64,000 nt of DNA from Sphingomonas sp. HF-S4 (GCF_032911445.1 NZ_JAWJEJ010000001.1:496001-560000), one strand, 5' to 3'; positions 25,903 through 35,471 are shown, counted from the first letter of the stretch. The notes: generated by a model from the letters alone, not told the origin. Numbers and translations: made by a program.

Positions 25903-26060
25903 CGGTTGGCTCCCATTTTTGCTACCGTGCCAGAGTGCGGGGCGTGCCGTTCGGTTCCGCGCGCAGCATCTGACAGCGCGCGAGAAGCGGACGCGGGCTC
26001 CTCAGCATCGTGACCGTGCATCCTCGCTCCGCATCCAGCGTGCCGCATCGACCTGGGAAA

Positions 26061-26459
26061 TCACGCTTTGCGACCGTTGCCGGTGAGCCCCTCGATCTCA
26101 AAACGCATGCGCTGCAGATATTCGGGATCGAATTGAACGGGCAGCCGAAGGCGGACATCCGCGTTGCACCTTCTGGCACAGCGTGCCGAGCGGCTGAAAC
26201 GGGGGGGATCTCGATGCCAAACGCCTCTGCTGCTTCGCGGGGCGCGAACCTCTTCCACGCTTCGGCCGGATCGACTTCGCCTGGGATCCACCGGGCGCCC
26301 CCATGCTTTCGCGACCAGGAAGGGCGAACCGGGACGGACGAGCAGCTCCTCCCGGATTGTTTCGCTATCCTGCCAGCCGAGCACATCGTCGCGTCGGCGC
26401 CTCGTCGGACTGATTTCAGACCGCTCGCGCCCCGTCGCGTCGAACCGGTTCGCTGTCAC
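26061..26459 (-). pseudogene. Unknown protein broken by about three single-base indels
   Basis: Protein-like sequence jumps between frames: RRRRDDVLGWQDSETIREEL and LVRPGSPFLVAKAWG, then GARWIPGEVDPAEAWKRF and APREAAEAFGIEIPP in a second frame, then FQPLGTLCQKVQ in a third, then DVRLRLPVQFDPEYLQRMRF and EIEGLTGNGRKA back in the first. Adding one G in a G5 run (about 26303), removing one C in a C6 run (about 26203) and removing one base near 26163 gives one continuous protein of about 132 residues. I do not recognise the family. It is either decayed or carries consensus errors. Confidence 0.6.
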
Positions 26460-26651
26460 GGTTTGAATCCCTCCGATGCCGGGACCCGGCCTGGATCATG
26501 TTGGTCCATGCGAGGTCGTCGTGGCAACCTGTGCAGGTCTGCGCGAGACGATGAAGCATGGCACCTGGCACAAGATCCGATGGCTCGGGCGGCTCGGCAT
26601 CATCGCAGTGCCGCCATGATCATGCGTGAAGCAGCGGACGGCATGGGCTCG

Positions 26652-26813
26652 TCAAGCGGACCTTAGTTGAGCGGTGTCGGGCTCGAGGTCAGCGGGATCG
26701 GCCTTGGCGCCTCTTGCCCCAGCGAGGTCGTTCCGCGGCGCGCAGCAGGCGCATCGAGGCTGCGCTGGTGGCCGGTTTCGAGCGGCGATCGCGCGACGTT
26801 CCTGGCGGTTCAT
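26652..26813 (-). CDS. 53-residue small protein of sphingomonad type
   Basis: GGAGAAA lies 6 nt before an ATG opening MNRQERRAIAARNRPPAQPR, followed by a Cys pair region (CACC) and an acidic end. The NRQERRAIAARN opening is a pattern I associate with short conserved sphingomonad proteins of unknown function. It is too short for standard ORF limits. The flanks 26460-26651 and 26814-27121 hold nothing else supportable. Confidence 0.6.
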   Translation of the reverse strand: MNRQERRAIAARNRPPAQPRCACCAPRNDLAGARGAKADPADLEPDTAQLRSA

Positions 26814-27121
26814 GATCGATTTCTCCGGCTGGATACAGCGCGCTGAATGAACCTCTGATCACCTTCATCGTTCCCGCTCGGATCGGGCCATGGAGTCGGG
26901 GGCGCTAGCGGGCGCCCCTGGTGGTCCGACGCGGGGTCTAAAAGCGTCTCTTGCGTCGCCGGTGTGGGTCATTCGACCATGCATCGGTCTTAAAATCCGG
27001 AAAGACCAAAAGAGCAGGCGATCGAACAGAGTATTCCGCAGTCGTGCGGCGGCGCCCGTCGGAATAATGGTTGATGGGCGCAAGATCTTGGTCGTGCGCT
27101 TTTCAGGGCTGGAACCGCAGC

Positions 27122-27253
27122 ATGCTACGAATCTGGCCGGACCCGCGCGACAGCAAGCCCGACAGCAAGTGGGCAGTCGGCGCCATCGTCGCATTGATTG
27201 GCCTCGGCATGGCCATCCAACTCTATGCGTGGATCGCGCCGCTGTTTCGCTAG
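27122..27253 (+). CDS. Possible 43-residue single-pass membrane protein
   Basis: A short frame, MLRIWPDPRDSKPDSKWAVG followed by a hydrophobic helix (AIVALIGLGMAIQLYAWIAP), has the polar-then-helix layout of small inner-membrane proteins. The upstream GGCTGGAA is only a weak ribosome binding site. Confidence 0.4.
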   Translation: MLRIWPDPRDSKPDSKWAVGAIVALIGLGMAIQLYAWIAPLFR

Positions 27254-27405
27254 AGACTGGCAGCGGCTTTACTCGGTACGAGGCTCGGCCTCGCGGTCGC
27301 CATTGTCCTCCCGGGATGCGGGACGACAGTGCGAGACCGAAGGGGAAGGCCCCGTGCCGGTGTGCCACTTACCGTTCGGGCCGCCCGGCTTGGCCAAGGA
27401 GGCGC

Positions 27406-27834
27406 CTACCAGGGAAGGTCTTCGAGGAAGAGGACCATCTCTTGGAACGCCGCCGCCTCGAAGCCGATGCCGATGCCGGTGCCGGTGCCGGTGCCGGTGT
27501 CGACCAGCGGGTGCTGCGCCGCGGCCGCCAGTACCGCTTGCGGGTCCGACTGCCGGGTCGGATCATGCGCCGCCGTCCATTTGGCGAGCGCGGTGACTCG
27601 CGCATGGAGTGCCGCGCCGGCAAGCGCGTCGTCGGCAAAGCCCGAATCCGCCGCATAGGCCTGCAGCGCCAGTGCCTGGGCATGCGGATCGTCCTGATGG
27701 CTGGCAGGCACCATCGCCAACATCGCGAGCGCCGCAGCCAGCTGCTGCCCCGACAAGGGAACTGCGTTCAGGCGATCGATCGCGCTGAGGGCCGGTGCGG
27801 CGGGAGCCGGGGCGGTGGATGGATGCGGCAACAT
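27406..27834 (-). CDS. Ala-rich protein of unknown function with a hexanucleotide repeat
   Basis: A 142-residue protein, Ala-rich and helical (AAALAMLAMVPASHQ; AGAALHARVTALAKW). Near the end, a run of Gly-Thr and Gly-Ile dipeptides (TGTGTGTGIGIG) is encoded by a tandem hexamer array. No family is recognised. It starts 15 nt after the stop of the degenerate SRAP gene, so it is probably in the same LexA-controlled transcript. Confidence 0.6.
   Translation of the reverse strand: MLPHPSTAPAPAAPALSAIDRLNAVPLSGQQLAAALAMLAMVPASHQDDPHAQALALQAYAADSGFADDALAGAALHARVTALAKWTAAHDPTRQSDPQAVLAAAAQHPLVDTGTGTGTGIGIGFEAAAFQEMVLFLEDLPW
27463..27498. repeat. Tandem hexanucleotide array inside a coding region
   Basis: Six 6-bp units in a row: two GCCGAT then four GCCGGT, with no interruption. 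Copy changes would alter the Gly-Thr/Gly-Ile repeat length without shifting frame. Confidence 0.85.
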
Positions 27835-27849
27835 GGCGACGGCTCTCGC

Positions 27850-28371
27850 TTAATATGCCAGCCTGCGCTGGCGGTCCTCGAGCCCGAGCGGGCCCACTTC
27901 CTCGATCTGAAAGCTGCGCGCTGGCAGCGCGCGCAACAGCATGTCCTCAGGCTGGCTGAGATCGAGCCAGGCCATGTTCTGGCGCCGCAGCAGCACCGCG
28001 CCCTGGCGCTCCTGATAGGGAAAAATGTCCGGGTTGGCCTCGATCGTGATGATCGCGTAGCTGACGTCCTTGTCGCCGAAGCTGGGGCGCCAGACCCCGG
28101 CGAGATAGAAGAAATTGCCGTCCTCGAGCATCACCCGGAACTTGCGGTCGCCGTTCGTCACCTGGAATTCGCTCGCCGGGATCAGGCATCGCTGGTGCGG
28201 GAAGGTCCGGCCTTCGGCCCGGAGGAACTTGCGCGGCTTGTCGCCCGGCTCGACTCCGTCCAACCCCCAGGCCGCTTCGATCAGCTGCGGCTTTCCGCTG
28301 AGGGGGTTGCGCCGGACGATCGCCTTGCGACTACCTAGCGCGGCATCCGACTCGAAGGGCATGGCTTCCAT
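27850..28371 (-). CDS. Degenerate SRAP-family protein lacking the catalytic cysteine
   Basis: About 173 residues with an SRAP (SOS-associated peptidase/HMCES-YedK) fold: AAWGLDGV, PHQRCLIPASEFQV, FYLAGVWRPSF and a YAIITIEANPDIFPYQERQG segment. SRAP enzymes use Cys2, Asn, Glu and His to crosslink abasic sites in single-stranded DNA. Here the protein begins MEAMPFESD with no Cys2, the NxRxE motif reads FLRAEG without the Asn, and the His is Gln (YQERQ). Only the Glu (ASEF) remains. It is probably catalytically dead, perhaps structural or regulatory. ATG 28371 is chosen; the frame extends to 28428 but would cross the LexA box. It is head-to-head with an intact SRAP gene. Confidence 0.8.
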   Translation of the reverse strand: MEAMPFESDAALGSRKAIVRRNPLSGKPQLIEAAWGLDGVEPGDKPRKFLRAEGRTFPHQRCLIPASEFQVTNGDRKFRVMLEDGNFFYLAGVWRPSFGDKDVSYAIITIEANPDIFPYQERQGAVLLRRQNMAWLDLSQPEDMLLRALPARSFQIEEVGPLGLEDRQRRLAY

Positions 28372-28376
28372 GATGA

Positions 28377-28391
28377 GAACATAATGCGAAC
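28377..28391. promoter_or_regulatory. LexA (SOS) box between the SRAP genes
   Basis: GAACATAATGCGAAC is a perfect GAAC-N7-GAAC direct repeat, the alphaproteobacterial LexA operator. It lies in the 49-bp gap between two divergent start codons (28371 and 28421), so one box could control both genes. Confidence 0.85.
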
Positions 28392-28420
28392 GTGCGACGC
28401 AGGCAAATCGGGAAGCCGCG

Positions 28421-29035
28421 ATGTGCAATGACTATCGCCTCGAGGTGGGGATCGCGTCGATCCTCGAGGACTTCGCGGATCTCGAGATCGCCGTCGATGC
28501 GCCCGAGGGTACGCCCAACGTCGCGGCGCGCAGCGACATCCTCATCACCGACATTGCCCCCATCGTCCGCAGCGCGGAGGGGGGAGGGGGCGAACTCGTC
28601 AACCGGCGCTGGAGCTGGCCCGGGCAGCAGGGCAAGCCGGTCTACAATTTCCGCTCCGAAGGTCGCGAGTTCACGTCCCGCCGATGCCTGATCCTCGCGG
28701 ACGGCTTCTACGAATTCACCAGGCCCGAAGACCCCAAGCAGAAACGGCAGGACAAGTGGCTGTTTACGCTTCGCGACCATCGCTGGTTGTGCATTGCGGG
28801 CATCTGGCGGGCACATCCGCAGGTCGGGGAGGCCTTCACCATGCTCACGATGGCGCCCGGCGAGGATGTAGCGCCCTATCATAGCCGGCAGATCGTGACC
28901 CTGCCGCGCGATCGCTGGGCGGACTGGCTCGATGCGTCCGTGCCTGCGCGCGAGATAGTGCAGCCGCTGCCCAAGGGCAGTCTCGATGTCGTGCGGGTCT
29001 ACCCGCGCGCGTCCGCGCAGCCTGCGCTGCTCTAG
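28421..29035 (+). CDS. SRAP family abasic-site-crosslinking protein (SOS response-associated peptidase)
   Basis: A 204-residue SRAP protein with all catalytic residues: Cys2 (MCNDYR), Asn in PVYNFRSEG, Glu in LADGFYEF and His in APYHSRQIVTLP. Cys2, exposed after removal of Met1, forms a thiazolidine crosslink with abasic sites in single-stranded DNA, shielding them at forks. A LexA box lies 30 nt upstream. It faces dnaE2, whose stop is 16 nt past its own, and belongs to the SOS mutagenesis island. Confidence 0.92.
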   Translation: MCNDYRLEVGIASILEDFADLEIAVDAPEGTPNVAARSDILITDIAPIVRSAEGGGGELVNRRWSWPGQQGKPVYNFRSEGREFTSRRCLILADGFYEFTRPEDPKQKRQDKWLFTLRDHRWLCIAGIWRAHPQVGEAFTMLTMAPGEDVAPYHSRQIVTLPRDRWADWLDASVPAREIVQPLPKGSLDVVRVYPRASAQPALL

Positions 29036-29051
29036 ATGCCGACACCCTGGC

Positions 29052-32000
29052 TCAGCGGAAATCGCGCGGCTTGATCTTGATGCCCTCGGTCTGCTGCCCG
29101 GGAATGATGCCGGAGCCCAGACGCAGGTCGGGAATGTAGATCTCGCGTGCGGCCTTGCCCAGCGGCCGTTCGGCGGGATCGCGTGGATCCGGTCCCTGTC
29201 CGTGCTTGACCACATCGGCCCGGCTGACGCGGTAGATCTCGCCGATATCGTCGCGGCTGCCGACGCTGGCGAGCATCGGTGACAGATCGTCGAGGCGGTC
29301 GGCGACGACATGGACGACGTCTCCTTCGCGCTGAACCTTGCCGCGCACCCCCATCATCGACGCGCCGAGCACCGTGCGGCGGTATTTCTCGAAGACGTTG
29401 GTCCACACCACCAAGTTGGCGACATCGGTCTCGTCCTCGAGCGTGATGAACATCACGCCCTTGGCCGAACCCGGCTTCTGGCGCACCAGAACCAGCCCGG
29501 CCAGTTCGATCCAGCGTCCGTCCTTGATGGTGCGGGTCGCGGAGCAAGGCAGGATTCTGCGCCGTGCCAATTCGTCGCGCAGAAAGGCGAGGGGATGTGC
29601 GCGCAGCGACAAGGCGGTGGCGCGATAGTCCTCGACCACTTCCTGTCCTTCGCCCATCGGTACTAGCGCGACTTCGGGCTCCACTGCCTCGTCGCACCAT
29701 TTCGCTTCACGTGCGTCGGCGGCGGCGAACAGCGGCAGCGGGGCATCGGCCAAACCCTTGACCTGCCAGAGCCCGGCGCGGCGCGACTGGTCGAGCGAGC
29801 CGAAGCCATCGGCTTCGCCGATGCGGTTGAGCGCACCGGCACCGACCCCGGCACGGCGCTGGACCTCCTCGACGCTGCCATATGGCATGGCACCGCGTGC
29901 CGACACGATTGCTGCGGCGTCGGCATTGGCGAGGCCGCGGACCATGCGCAGCCCGAGCCGCACCGCCTTGAAGGTGCCGCCCGTGTCCTCGAGCGTGCAG
30001 TCCCAGCGGCTGCGATTGATGTCGATCGCGCGCACCACGATGCCATGCTCGCGCGCGTCGCGGACGATCTGCGCCGGCGCGTAGAAGCCCATCGGCTGGG
30101 CATTGAGCAGCGCCGCGCAGAAGGCGTCGGGATGGTGGCACTTCATCCAGGACGAGGCATAGGCGATCAGCGCGAAGCTCGCGGCATGGCTCTCGGGGAA
30201 CCCATAGCTGCCGAACCCCTCGATCTGCGTGAAGGTCTTTTCGGCAAAGGCGGGATCGTAACCGCGCGCGACCATCCCATCGATCAGCTTGTCGCGGAAA
30301 TGGCTGACGCCGCCGGTAAGCTTGAAGGTCGCCATCGCGCGCCGCAACAGGTCCGCCTCGCTTGCGGTGAAGCCGGCGCATTCGATCGCGACGCGCATTG
30401 CCTGCTCCTGGAACAGCGGCACGCCCAAGGTCTTTTCGAGCACGCGGCGCAGCTCGGGGGTCGGATAGGTTACCTTCTCGAGCCCGGCACGCCGGCGACG
30501 ATAGGGATGGACCATGTCGCCCTGGATGGGCCCCGGCCGCACGATCGCGACCTGGATCACCAAGTCGTAGAAGGTCCGGGGTGCCATCAGCGGCAGCGAC
30601 GCCATTTGCGCGCGGCTCTCGATCTGGAACACGCCGAGCGTGTCGGCCTTGCGGATCATCTTATAGGTGGCGGCATCCTCTGCCGGGATCGTCGAAAGGT
30701 CGAGCATCACGCCCTTGTCCTGCTCGAGAAACGCGAAGGCACGGCGCATGCAGGACAGCATGCCGAGCGCGAGCACATCGACCTTCATGAAGCCCAATGC
30801 GTCGATATCGTCCTTGTCCCATTCGATGACTTGGCGATCCTCCATCGCCGCTGGCTCGATCGGCACGAGATCGTCGAGCCGATCGCGGGTGAGAACAAAA
30901 CCGCCGGGATGCTGGGAGAGGTGACGCGGGGTGTCGATCAGCTGCCTGGCGAGCTCGAGGGTGAGAGCAAGGCGCGGATCCGCCATGTCGAGGTTGAGCT
31001 CGGCGGCGTGCTTCTCTTCGACGCCCTCGCGGCTCCAGCCCCATACTTGGCTGGCGAGGCCAGCGGTCATGTCCTCGCTAAGCCCCAGCGCCTTGCCGAC
31101 TTCACGCACGGCGCCCCGGGCGCGGTAGCGCGTCACCACCGCGGTCAGCGCCGAGCGGTCGCGGCCATAGGTCTCGTAGATCCATTGGATCACTTCCTCG
31201 CGCCGCTCATGCTCGAAATCGACATCGATATCGGGTGGCTCGCGGCGTTCGGCGGAAACGAAGCGCTCGAATAGCAGTTCGGAGCGCACCGGATCGATCG
31301 ACGTGATGCCAAGGCAATAGCAGACCGCGGAGTTGGCGGCGCTGCCGCGGCCCTGGCACAGGATCTCGCGTCGGCGGGCTTCGGCAACGATCGAATGGAC
31401 CGTCAGGAAATAGGGCGCATAATCGAGTTCGGCGATCAGGCTCAGCTCATGCTCGAGCTGCGACCGGATCTTGGGCGTGACACCGTCGGGATAGCGCTGT
31501 GGCGCCTTCTCCCAGGTCAGCCGTTCGAGTTCCTGCTGCGGCGTGCGGCCCGGCACCCGGATCTCGTCGGGATATTGATAGCGCAATTGCTCGAGATCGA
31601 AGTTGCAGCGCTGCGCGATCTCGAGACTGCGCGCCACGGGGCGGGCGTCGCCGAGATAGCGCTGGAACAGCCGCTCCATTTCGGCGGCCGGCTTGAGATG
31701 ACGATCGGCGATCGCCTCGCGCCGGTCGCCGAGCTGGTCGATCGTGCACTTCTCACGGATGCAGGTAACCACGTCCTGGAGCAGCCGGCGCTCGGGGCTG
31801 TGATAGAGAACGTCGCCGGTCGCGACCGTGGCAACGCGGGCACGTTCGGCTAGCGCGACGAGGTCGCGCAGCCGAATCGCGTCCCTGGGCCGACGGCGCA
31901 GCGACAGCGCCAGATAGGAGCGGTCGCCGAAGATCCGTGCGGTGCGGGCAAGCGCCATTTCGGTGGTGGCGTCGGCGCGATCCGGGACTAGCAGGCCGAT

Positions 32001-32363
32001 CAGCCCCTCGCTCCATTCCTCGACATCGGCCCAGTCGAGATGGCAGGCGCCCTTGCCCGCCCGCATCTTGCCCACTGAGAGCAGGCGGGTCAGCCGGCCC
32101 CAGGCAGCGCGGTCCGTCGGATAGGCCAACAGCGCGCTGCCATCGGCGAGGTCCAGCCGGCAGCCGGCGATCGCGCGAACGCCAGTCGTCTTCTGAGCGT
32201 CCCAGGCGCGCACGATGCCCGCGACCGAATTGCGGTCGACGATACCGAGCGCTGGCAGGCCGAGCAGCGCGGCCGCGGCGAACAGATCCTCCGGCGAGGA
32301 CGCACCGCGCAGGAAGCTGAAATGACTGGTGACCTGGAGTTCGGCATAGGCGGGGAGGGACAT
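29052..32363 (-). CDS. dnaE2: Error-prone DNA polymerase DnaE2
   Basis: About 1103 residues, the usual DnaE2 length. It opens [20 protein letters not shown] with the PHP domain (to about 270). The polymerase palm carries the catalytic aspartates in [16 protein letters not shown] (about 395). [36 protein letters not shown] and the C-terminal OB-fold ([20 protein letters not shown]) follow. DnaE2 does translesion synthesis with ImuA and ImuB in the SOS mutasome. ATG 32363 matches the family start; the frame is open to 32531. It begins 35 nt after the stop of an SOS-controlled unknown gene and likely shares its transcript. Confidence 0.95.
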   Translation of the reverse strand: MSLPAYAELQVTSHFSFLRGASSPEDLFAAAALLGLPALGIVDRNSVAGIVRAWDAQKTTGVRAIAGCRLDLADGSALLAYPTDRAAWGRLTRLLSVGKMRAGKGACHLDWADVEEWSEGLIGLLVPDRADATTEMALARTARIFGDRSYLALSLRRRPRDAIRLRDLVALAERARVATVATGDVLYHSPERRLLQDVVTCIREKCTIDQLGDRREAIADRHLKPAAEMERLFQRYLGDARPVARSLEIAQRCNFDLEQLRYQYPDEIRVPGRTPQQELERLTWEKAPQRYPDGVTPKIRSQLEHELSLIAELDYAPYFLTVHSIVAEARRREILCQGRGSAANSAVCYCLGITSIDPVRSELLFERFVSAERREPPDIDVDFEHERREEVIQWIYETYGRDRSALTAVVTRYRARGAVREVGKALGLSEDMTAGLASQVWGWSREGVEEKHAAELNLDMADPRLALTLELARQLIDTPRHLSQHPGGFVLTRDRLDDLVPIEPAAMEDRQVIEWDKDDIDALGFMKVDVLALGMLSCMRRAFAFLEQDKGVMLDLSTIPAEDAATYKMIRKADTLGVFQIESRAQMASLPLMAPRTFYDLVIQVAIVRPGPIQGDMVHPYRRRRAGLEKVTYPTPELRRVLEKTLGVPLFQEQAMRVAIECAGFTASEADLLRRAMATFKLTGGVSHFRDKLIDGMVARGYDPAFAEKTFTQIEGFGSYGFPESHAASFALIAYASSWMKCHHPDAFCAALLNAQPMGFYAPAQIVRDAREHGIVVRAIDINRSRWDCTLEDTGGTFKAVRLGLRMVRGLANADAAAIVSARGAMPYGSVEEVQRRAGVGAGALNRIGEADGFGSLDQSRRAGLWQVKGLADAPLPLFAAADAREAKWCDEAVEPEVALVPMGEGQEVVEDYRATALSLRAHPLAFLRDELARRRILPCSATRTIKDGRWIELAGLVLVRQKPGSAKGVMFITLEDETDVANLVVWTNVFEKYRRTVLGASMMGVRGKVQREGDVVHVVADRLDDLSPMLASVGSRDDIGEIYRVSRADVVKHGQGPDPRDPAERPLGKAAREIYIPDLRLGSGIIPGQQTEGIKIKPRDFR

Positions 32364-32398
32364 GACACGTGCGATGTGGGCGGCGGATCGGCCGTCGA

Positions 32399-32854
32399 TC
32401 AGTGGCGGGTAGGGGGGGACGTGCCGGGCTCGCGATCCTCCAGGATCGCACGCTGAACCGCGGCGAAACCCTGCTGCTCTTCGCGAAAGCCAGGCAGCTT
32501 GTCCTCTCGGATCAGCCGAACGGCGGTGCATCTGCCATCGGCGAATGCATCGGCATCCACGGGGAAGCGGCCTACCGGCTTATCGGCGAGCACGCGCCGT
32601 CCTTGCAAAAAGCCATCGCTGCCGCGGTCGATCAGGAGCGTCGCGACCTGCTGCCCAGGGTTTTCGCTGCCGCTTGGCATGCTGAAGCGCAGGCCGCGTG
32701 CATTGGTCACGAAAGCCGGATGACTGCCATCCTCCAGCGTGATGCAGCCGTCCGCGAAGCGGATGGTCGGCAACCCATCCCACTCTACATCTTCGCCAAA
32801 GCCCGGGCTGACATAGACCCGCCAGGTTCCGGTGATCCGCATCGCGTGCTCCAT
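32399..32854 (-). CDS. Unknown protein in the mutasome cassette, directly behind a LexA box
   Basis: About 151 residues, starting [20 protein letters not shown], with beta-rich, polar sequence ([20 protein letters not shown]). No signal peptide, membrane segment or family is recognised. The frame opens at 32896, but that start overlaps the LexA box; ATG 32854 (or 32842) leaves the box 25-40 nt upstream, so the gene should be SOS-induced. It sits between imuB and dnaE2 on the same strand, which suggests a role in, or control of, mutagenic repair. Confidence 0.75.
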   Translation of the reverse strand: MEHAMRITGTWRVYVSPGFGEDVEWDGLPTIRFADGCITLEDGSHPAFVTNARGLRFSMPSGSENPGQQVATLLIDRGSDGFLQGRRVLADKPVGRFPVDADAFADGRCTAVRLIREDKLPGFREEQQGFAAVQRAILEDREPGTSPPTRH

Positions 32855-32879
32855 CGACTCGAACAAGTCCCTGCTAATA

Positions 32880-32894
32880 GAACAAATAAGGAAC
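32880..32894. promoter_or_regulatory. LexA (SOS) box ahead of the unknown gene and dnaE2
   Basis: GAACAAATAAGGAAC is a perfect GAAC-N7-GAAC repeat placed 26 nt before the chosen start at 32854. dnaE2 itself has no nearer box, so it should be read from this promoter. Confidence 0.85.
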
Positions 32895-33241
32895 AATGAC
32901 GAGTCCGGGTTGGAGGTGACGGTGCGCAGACTTCACCTGCGAGGGGCGGGCGACCGACCGGGCGCGCAAAGCTCCAGGCGAGGGGCCGGCGCACGAGGCA
33001 ACGTTTGCGGTTGCGGCAAGACGCGCAAGATGGGTTATTTACAGCGACGGACGGTGTCCGGGAGCGCGCGGCATGGAAGCGCTCAGCCATGACGGCAGCT
33101 TCGACCCCGAGATCGCGATCGAGGATATGATAGGCTTCCTTCGGGGCAGGGTTTCGGAGGCCAATCAGACCGAAATCCAGCGGCGCCGGGAAGCGCGCAT
33201 CCGACGCCGTTTGGCGCGACTGCGGACCGCCGACAATTCGG
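32895..33241. other. Gap between imuB and the SOS-controlled unknown gene
   Basis: About 350 bp. A plus-strand frame from ATG 33073 (MEALSHDGSFDPEIAIEDMI and on) looks protein-like for some 55 codons but then runs antisense through imuB without a plausible end, so no gene is called. Confidence 0.4.
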
Positions 33242-34789
33242 TCACGCAAACGCCCCGTGCAGGAACCAGGTCATCGGTCCGGTCGCGCTATGCTCGCCAT
33301 CGCCTTGTCGGAACAGCCAGTAGCGCCCGCCGCCTTCAACCTCGACCTGGAAATAGTCGCGGACCGCATAAGGCTGGCGCGCCTCGTGCCCGGCCTCGCG
33401 CCACCATTCGCCATGCAGCCGCTCGGGGCCGTCCGCCTGGACGACGCGATAGCGTTTGCGTTTCCATACGAACATCGCCGGCGGATGGTCGGGGAGCATC
33501 GCCATCACCTGGATCGCCTGCGGCGGATCGAGCAGCCGGCCGGGACGGGGCAGATCGTCCGCCCAGCGCCTGCCATGCGGCGCGTCGAGCGCGCGCGACG
33601 CGCCCACCGAGCGTTCGGGCATGCCGCCCGAGCGGGGCTCGGCGCGGTACAGGCTTGCCTGGCCGAACCGGTTCGCGAGCGCGTCGACCAAGCCGCTCAG
33701 ATCGGCCTTGCGCTCGGAACGCTCGGCAAGGTCGTGCTGGGCGCCGGCCAGCACTTCGGTCAGCGGCGCGATCAGCGTCATCGCCTCTATCCCGAAGCCG
33801 GGCTCGACCTGGTCCACGCGCGCGGCCAGCAGTTTGGCGAGATGGGCGGGGTCGCGCGTGGGGGTGGCGGTGCCCACCCGGATCGACTGGATGCCGCCAT
33901 CGACACGGTGGAACCAGCAGTCGAGCCGGCGCGCCCCGGTGCCGGCCGCGACGAACTGGCGGACCAGGTCCGCGACGAGGTCGCCGATCACCTGCACGAA
34001 GGCCTCGACCGTGCTGATCGGCTCGAGCAGGCCGCGACGGGCGCGCGGCTGCGTGGGGGGAAACACCGCTTCGATCGCTTCCGGGGCATGGCCGAGCGCT
34101 TGGTTGAGCCGAGCGTGCAGGCTGCGGCCGAACCGGCGGGCGAGCGGCCCGCGCGGCGTGCCGAGCAGTTGCTCGACGCGCTCGAAGCCGAGTTTCCGAA
34201 GCCCTTCGACCACCCCGGGCTCGAGGCGCAGGCTTGCAATCGGCAGCAGCGTCATTGCCTTGGCGCTCTGGCCGGGCTCGATGATCACCGGCCGGCCGGC
34301 AGGCACCTGGCGCGCGACCGCATGCGCGCAGCCCGCCGTGTCGGCGACGGCGATCTGCGCCTCGTAGCCGGCGCGCGCGATGCGTCGGTGCAGGTCCTTG
34401 AGCAAGGCGGGCTCGCCGCCGAACAGCGGCGCACAGCCGCTGATGTCGATCCAGATGCCATTGGGCGGATCGGGCGCAACGAATGGCGAATAGCGCCCGC
34501 ACCACAAAGCGAGGCGCGTCAGCGCGGCTAGGTCACCTGCCGGATCGCCATCGACCACGACGAGCTCGGGCACCAGGCTGCGCGCCTTGGTCGCGGTCAT
34601 GCCGGTGCGGATGCCCGCCGCCTTCGACGCCGCATCGGCCGCCGCGATGACCTTGCGGCCATGGTAGGGGACGGCCGTGGCGAGCGGCGCGTCGCGCGAA
34701 GGGCCGGGCTCAGCCAGCCCGGCGCCGCTCTTCCGCCGCAGCCGGTCGGTCGACCAGTAAGGCAGGTAGAGCGAGACGACCCTGCGCAT
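33242..34789 (-). CDS. imuB: ImuB, catalytically inactive Y-family polymerase-like mutasome protein
   Basis: A 515-residue Y-family-like protein. It begins RRVVSLYLPYWSTDRLRR, where active Y-family polymerases have a catalytic Asp (DxD), so the site is missing, as expected for ImuB. GIWIDISGCAPLFGGE is the conserved ImuB palm motif. The little-finger region and a long C-terminal tail that contacts the beta clamp and DnaE2 follow (GRYWLFRQGDGEH and WFLHGAFA at the end). It bridges DnaE2 to the replisome in translesion synthesis. ATG 34789 overlaps the imuA 3' end by 80 nt. It is expressed with imuA from the upstream LexA box. Confidence 0.92.
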   Translation of the reverse strand: MRRVVSLYLPYWSTDRLRRKSGAGLAEPGPSRDAPLATAVPYHGRKVIAAADAASKAAGIRTGMTATKARSLVPELVVVDGDPAGDLAALTRLALWCGRYSPFVAPDPPNGIWIDISGCAPLFGGEPALLKDLHRRIARAGYEAQIAVADTAGCAHAVARQVPAGRPVIIEPGQSAKAMTLLPIASLRLEPGVVEGLRKLGFERVEQLLGTPRGPLARRFGRSLHARLNQALGHAPEAIEAVFPPTQPRARRGLLEPISTVEAFVQVIGDLVADLVRQFVAAGTGARRLDCWFHRVDGGIQSIRVGTATPTRDPAHLAKLLAARVDQVEPGFGIEAMTLIAPLTEVLAGAQHDLAERSERKADLSGLVDALANRFGQASLYRAEPRSGGMPERSVGASRALDAPHGRRWADDLPRPGRLLDPPQAIQVMAMLPDHPPAMFVWKRKRYRVVQADGPERLHGEWWREAGHEARQPYAVRDYFQVEVEGGGRYWLFRQGDGEHSATGPMTWFLHGAFA

Positions 34790-35441
34790 CGCAGGCCTCC
34801 ACGATCCAGGATTTGGCGTCGCCGCCGCGGACCCGCTCGAGCCGGACGTCCCAGCGTGGGCGCGCAAGACTCGGGATGCCGAGCGCTTCGCTCGGCGCGG
34901 CGCGCACCCGCCAGCGGGTGACCGCGGCAGTGCTTTCGGCCATGGCGTCGATCGCCGAGGCGCGCCGGAACACGAACGCCATGACCCCGGAGCTTTCGGC
35001 GGCGAGCTGCAGCCGCTTCGACGCGGTGGTCGACAGCTTGGCGACCTCGCCAACCACCCCAGCGAGCCCGGGATGGCGCAGGCACTCCTCCATCGCGAGG
35101 AGCACATGGGTGTCGCTGCCCGCCTCGACATGGATCACGCGATCGGGGGCGAGCCCGGCAAGGTCGAGCGCGGGGGCGAACAGGTCGCGCCAGCGCAGGC
35201 ACCAGAACACCGGCCCTTCGATCCGCGCGAGGATCCCGGCCAGGAACACCGTTGCGGCGGCATCGTCGCACAGCTCGCTGCTGCCCGCGACTTCGTGCAG
35301 CGCGCCGCCGGCGAGCCCGCCGCCGGGTAGATGGCGGTCGATCGCGCGAAGCCCGAAGGGCAAAGCGGCGCGCGGCGCACTGGTGCCTTCGATAGCGGCG
35401 ATGCGCGCGCGCAACTCGGCAAGGACGGCAGGGTGCCTCAT
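34710..35441 (-). CDS. imuA: ImuA, RecA-like mutasome accessory protein
   Basis: A 243-residue protein starting RHPAVLAELRARIAAIEG, then PFGLRAIDRHLPGGGLAGGA and LHEVAGSSE, the ImuA/SulA-RecA-like core. FWCLRWRDLFAPALDLAGLA and ASAIDAMAESTAAVTRWRV are conserved. ImuA interacts with ImuB and RecA in SOS mutagenesis. The frame extends to 35600, but ATG 35441 fits the family and leaves the LexA box 31 nt upstream. The long overlap with imuB implies coupling. Confidence 0.9.
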   Translation of the reverse strand: MRHPAVLAELRARIAAIEGTSAPRAALPFGLRAIDRHLPGGGLAGGALHEVAGSSELCDDAAATVFLAGILARIEGPVFWCLRWRDLFAPALDLAGLAPDRVIHVEAGSDTHVLLAMEECLRHPGLAGVVGEVAKLSTTASKRLQLAAESSGVMAFVFRRASAIDAMAESTAAVTRWRVRAAPSEALGIPSLARPRWDVRLERVRGGDAKSWIVEACDAQGRLALPALLVDRPAAAEERRRAG

Positions 35442-35471
35442 GACGGAAAAGACTCGGGAAGCGGTTGATTC

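Noticed and set aside
26890..28338. 482-codon plus-strand open frame
   Set aside because: Antisense to two better-supported genes; Arg-rich with no motif.
30045..31274. 409-codon plus-strand frame inside dnaE2
   Set aside because: Antisense shadow of a clear polymerase gene.
33073..34017. Plus-strand frame opening MEALSHDGSFDPEIAIEDMI
   Set aside because: The first 55 codons look plausible, but the rest is antisense to imuB with no reasonable end; no ribosome binding site.
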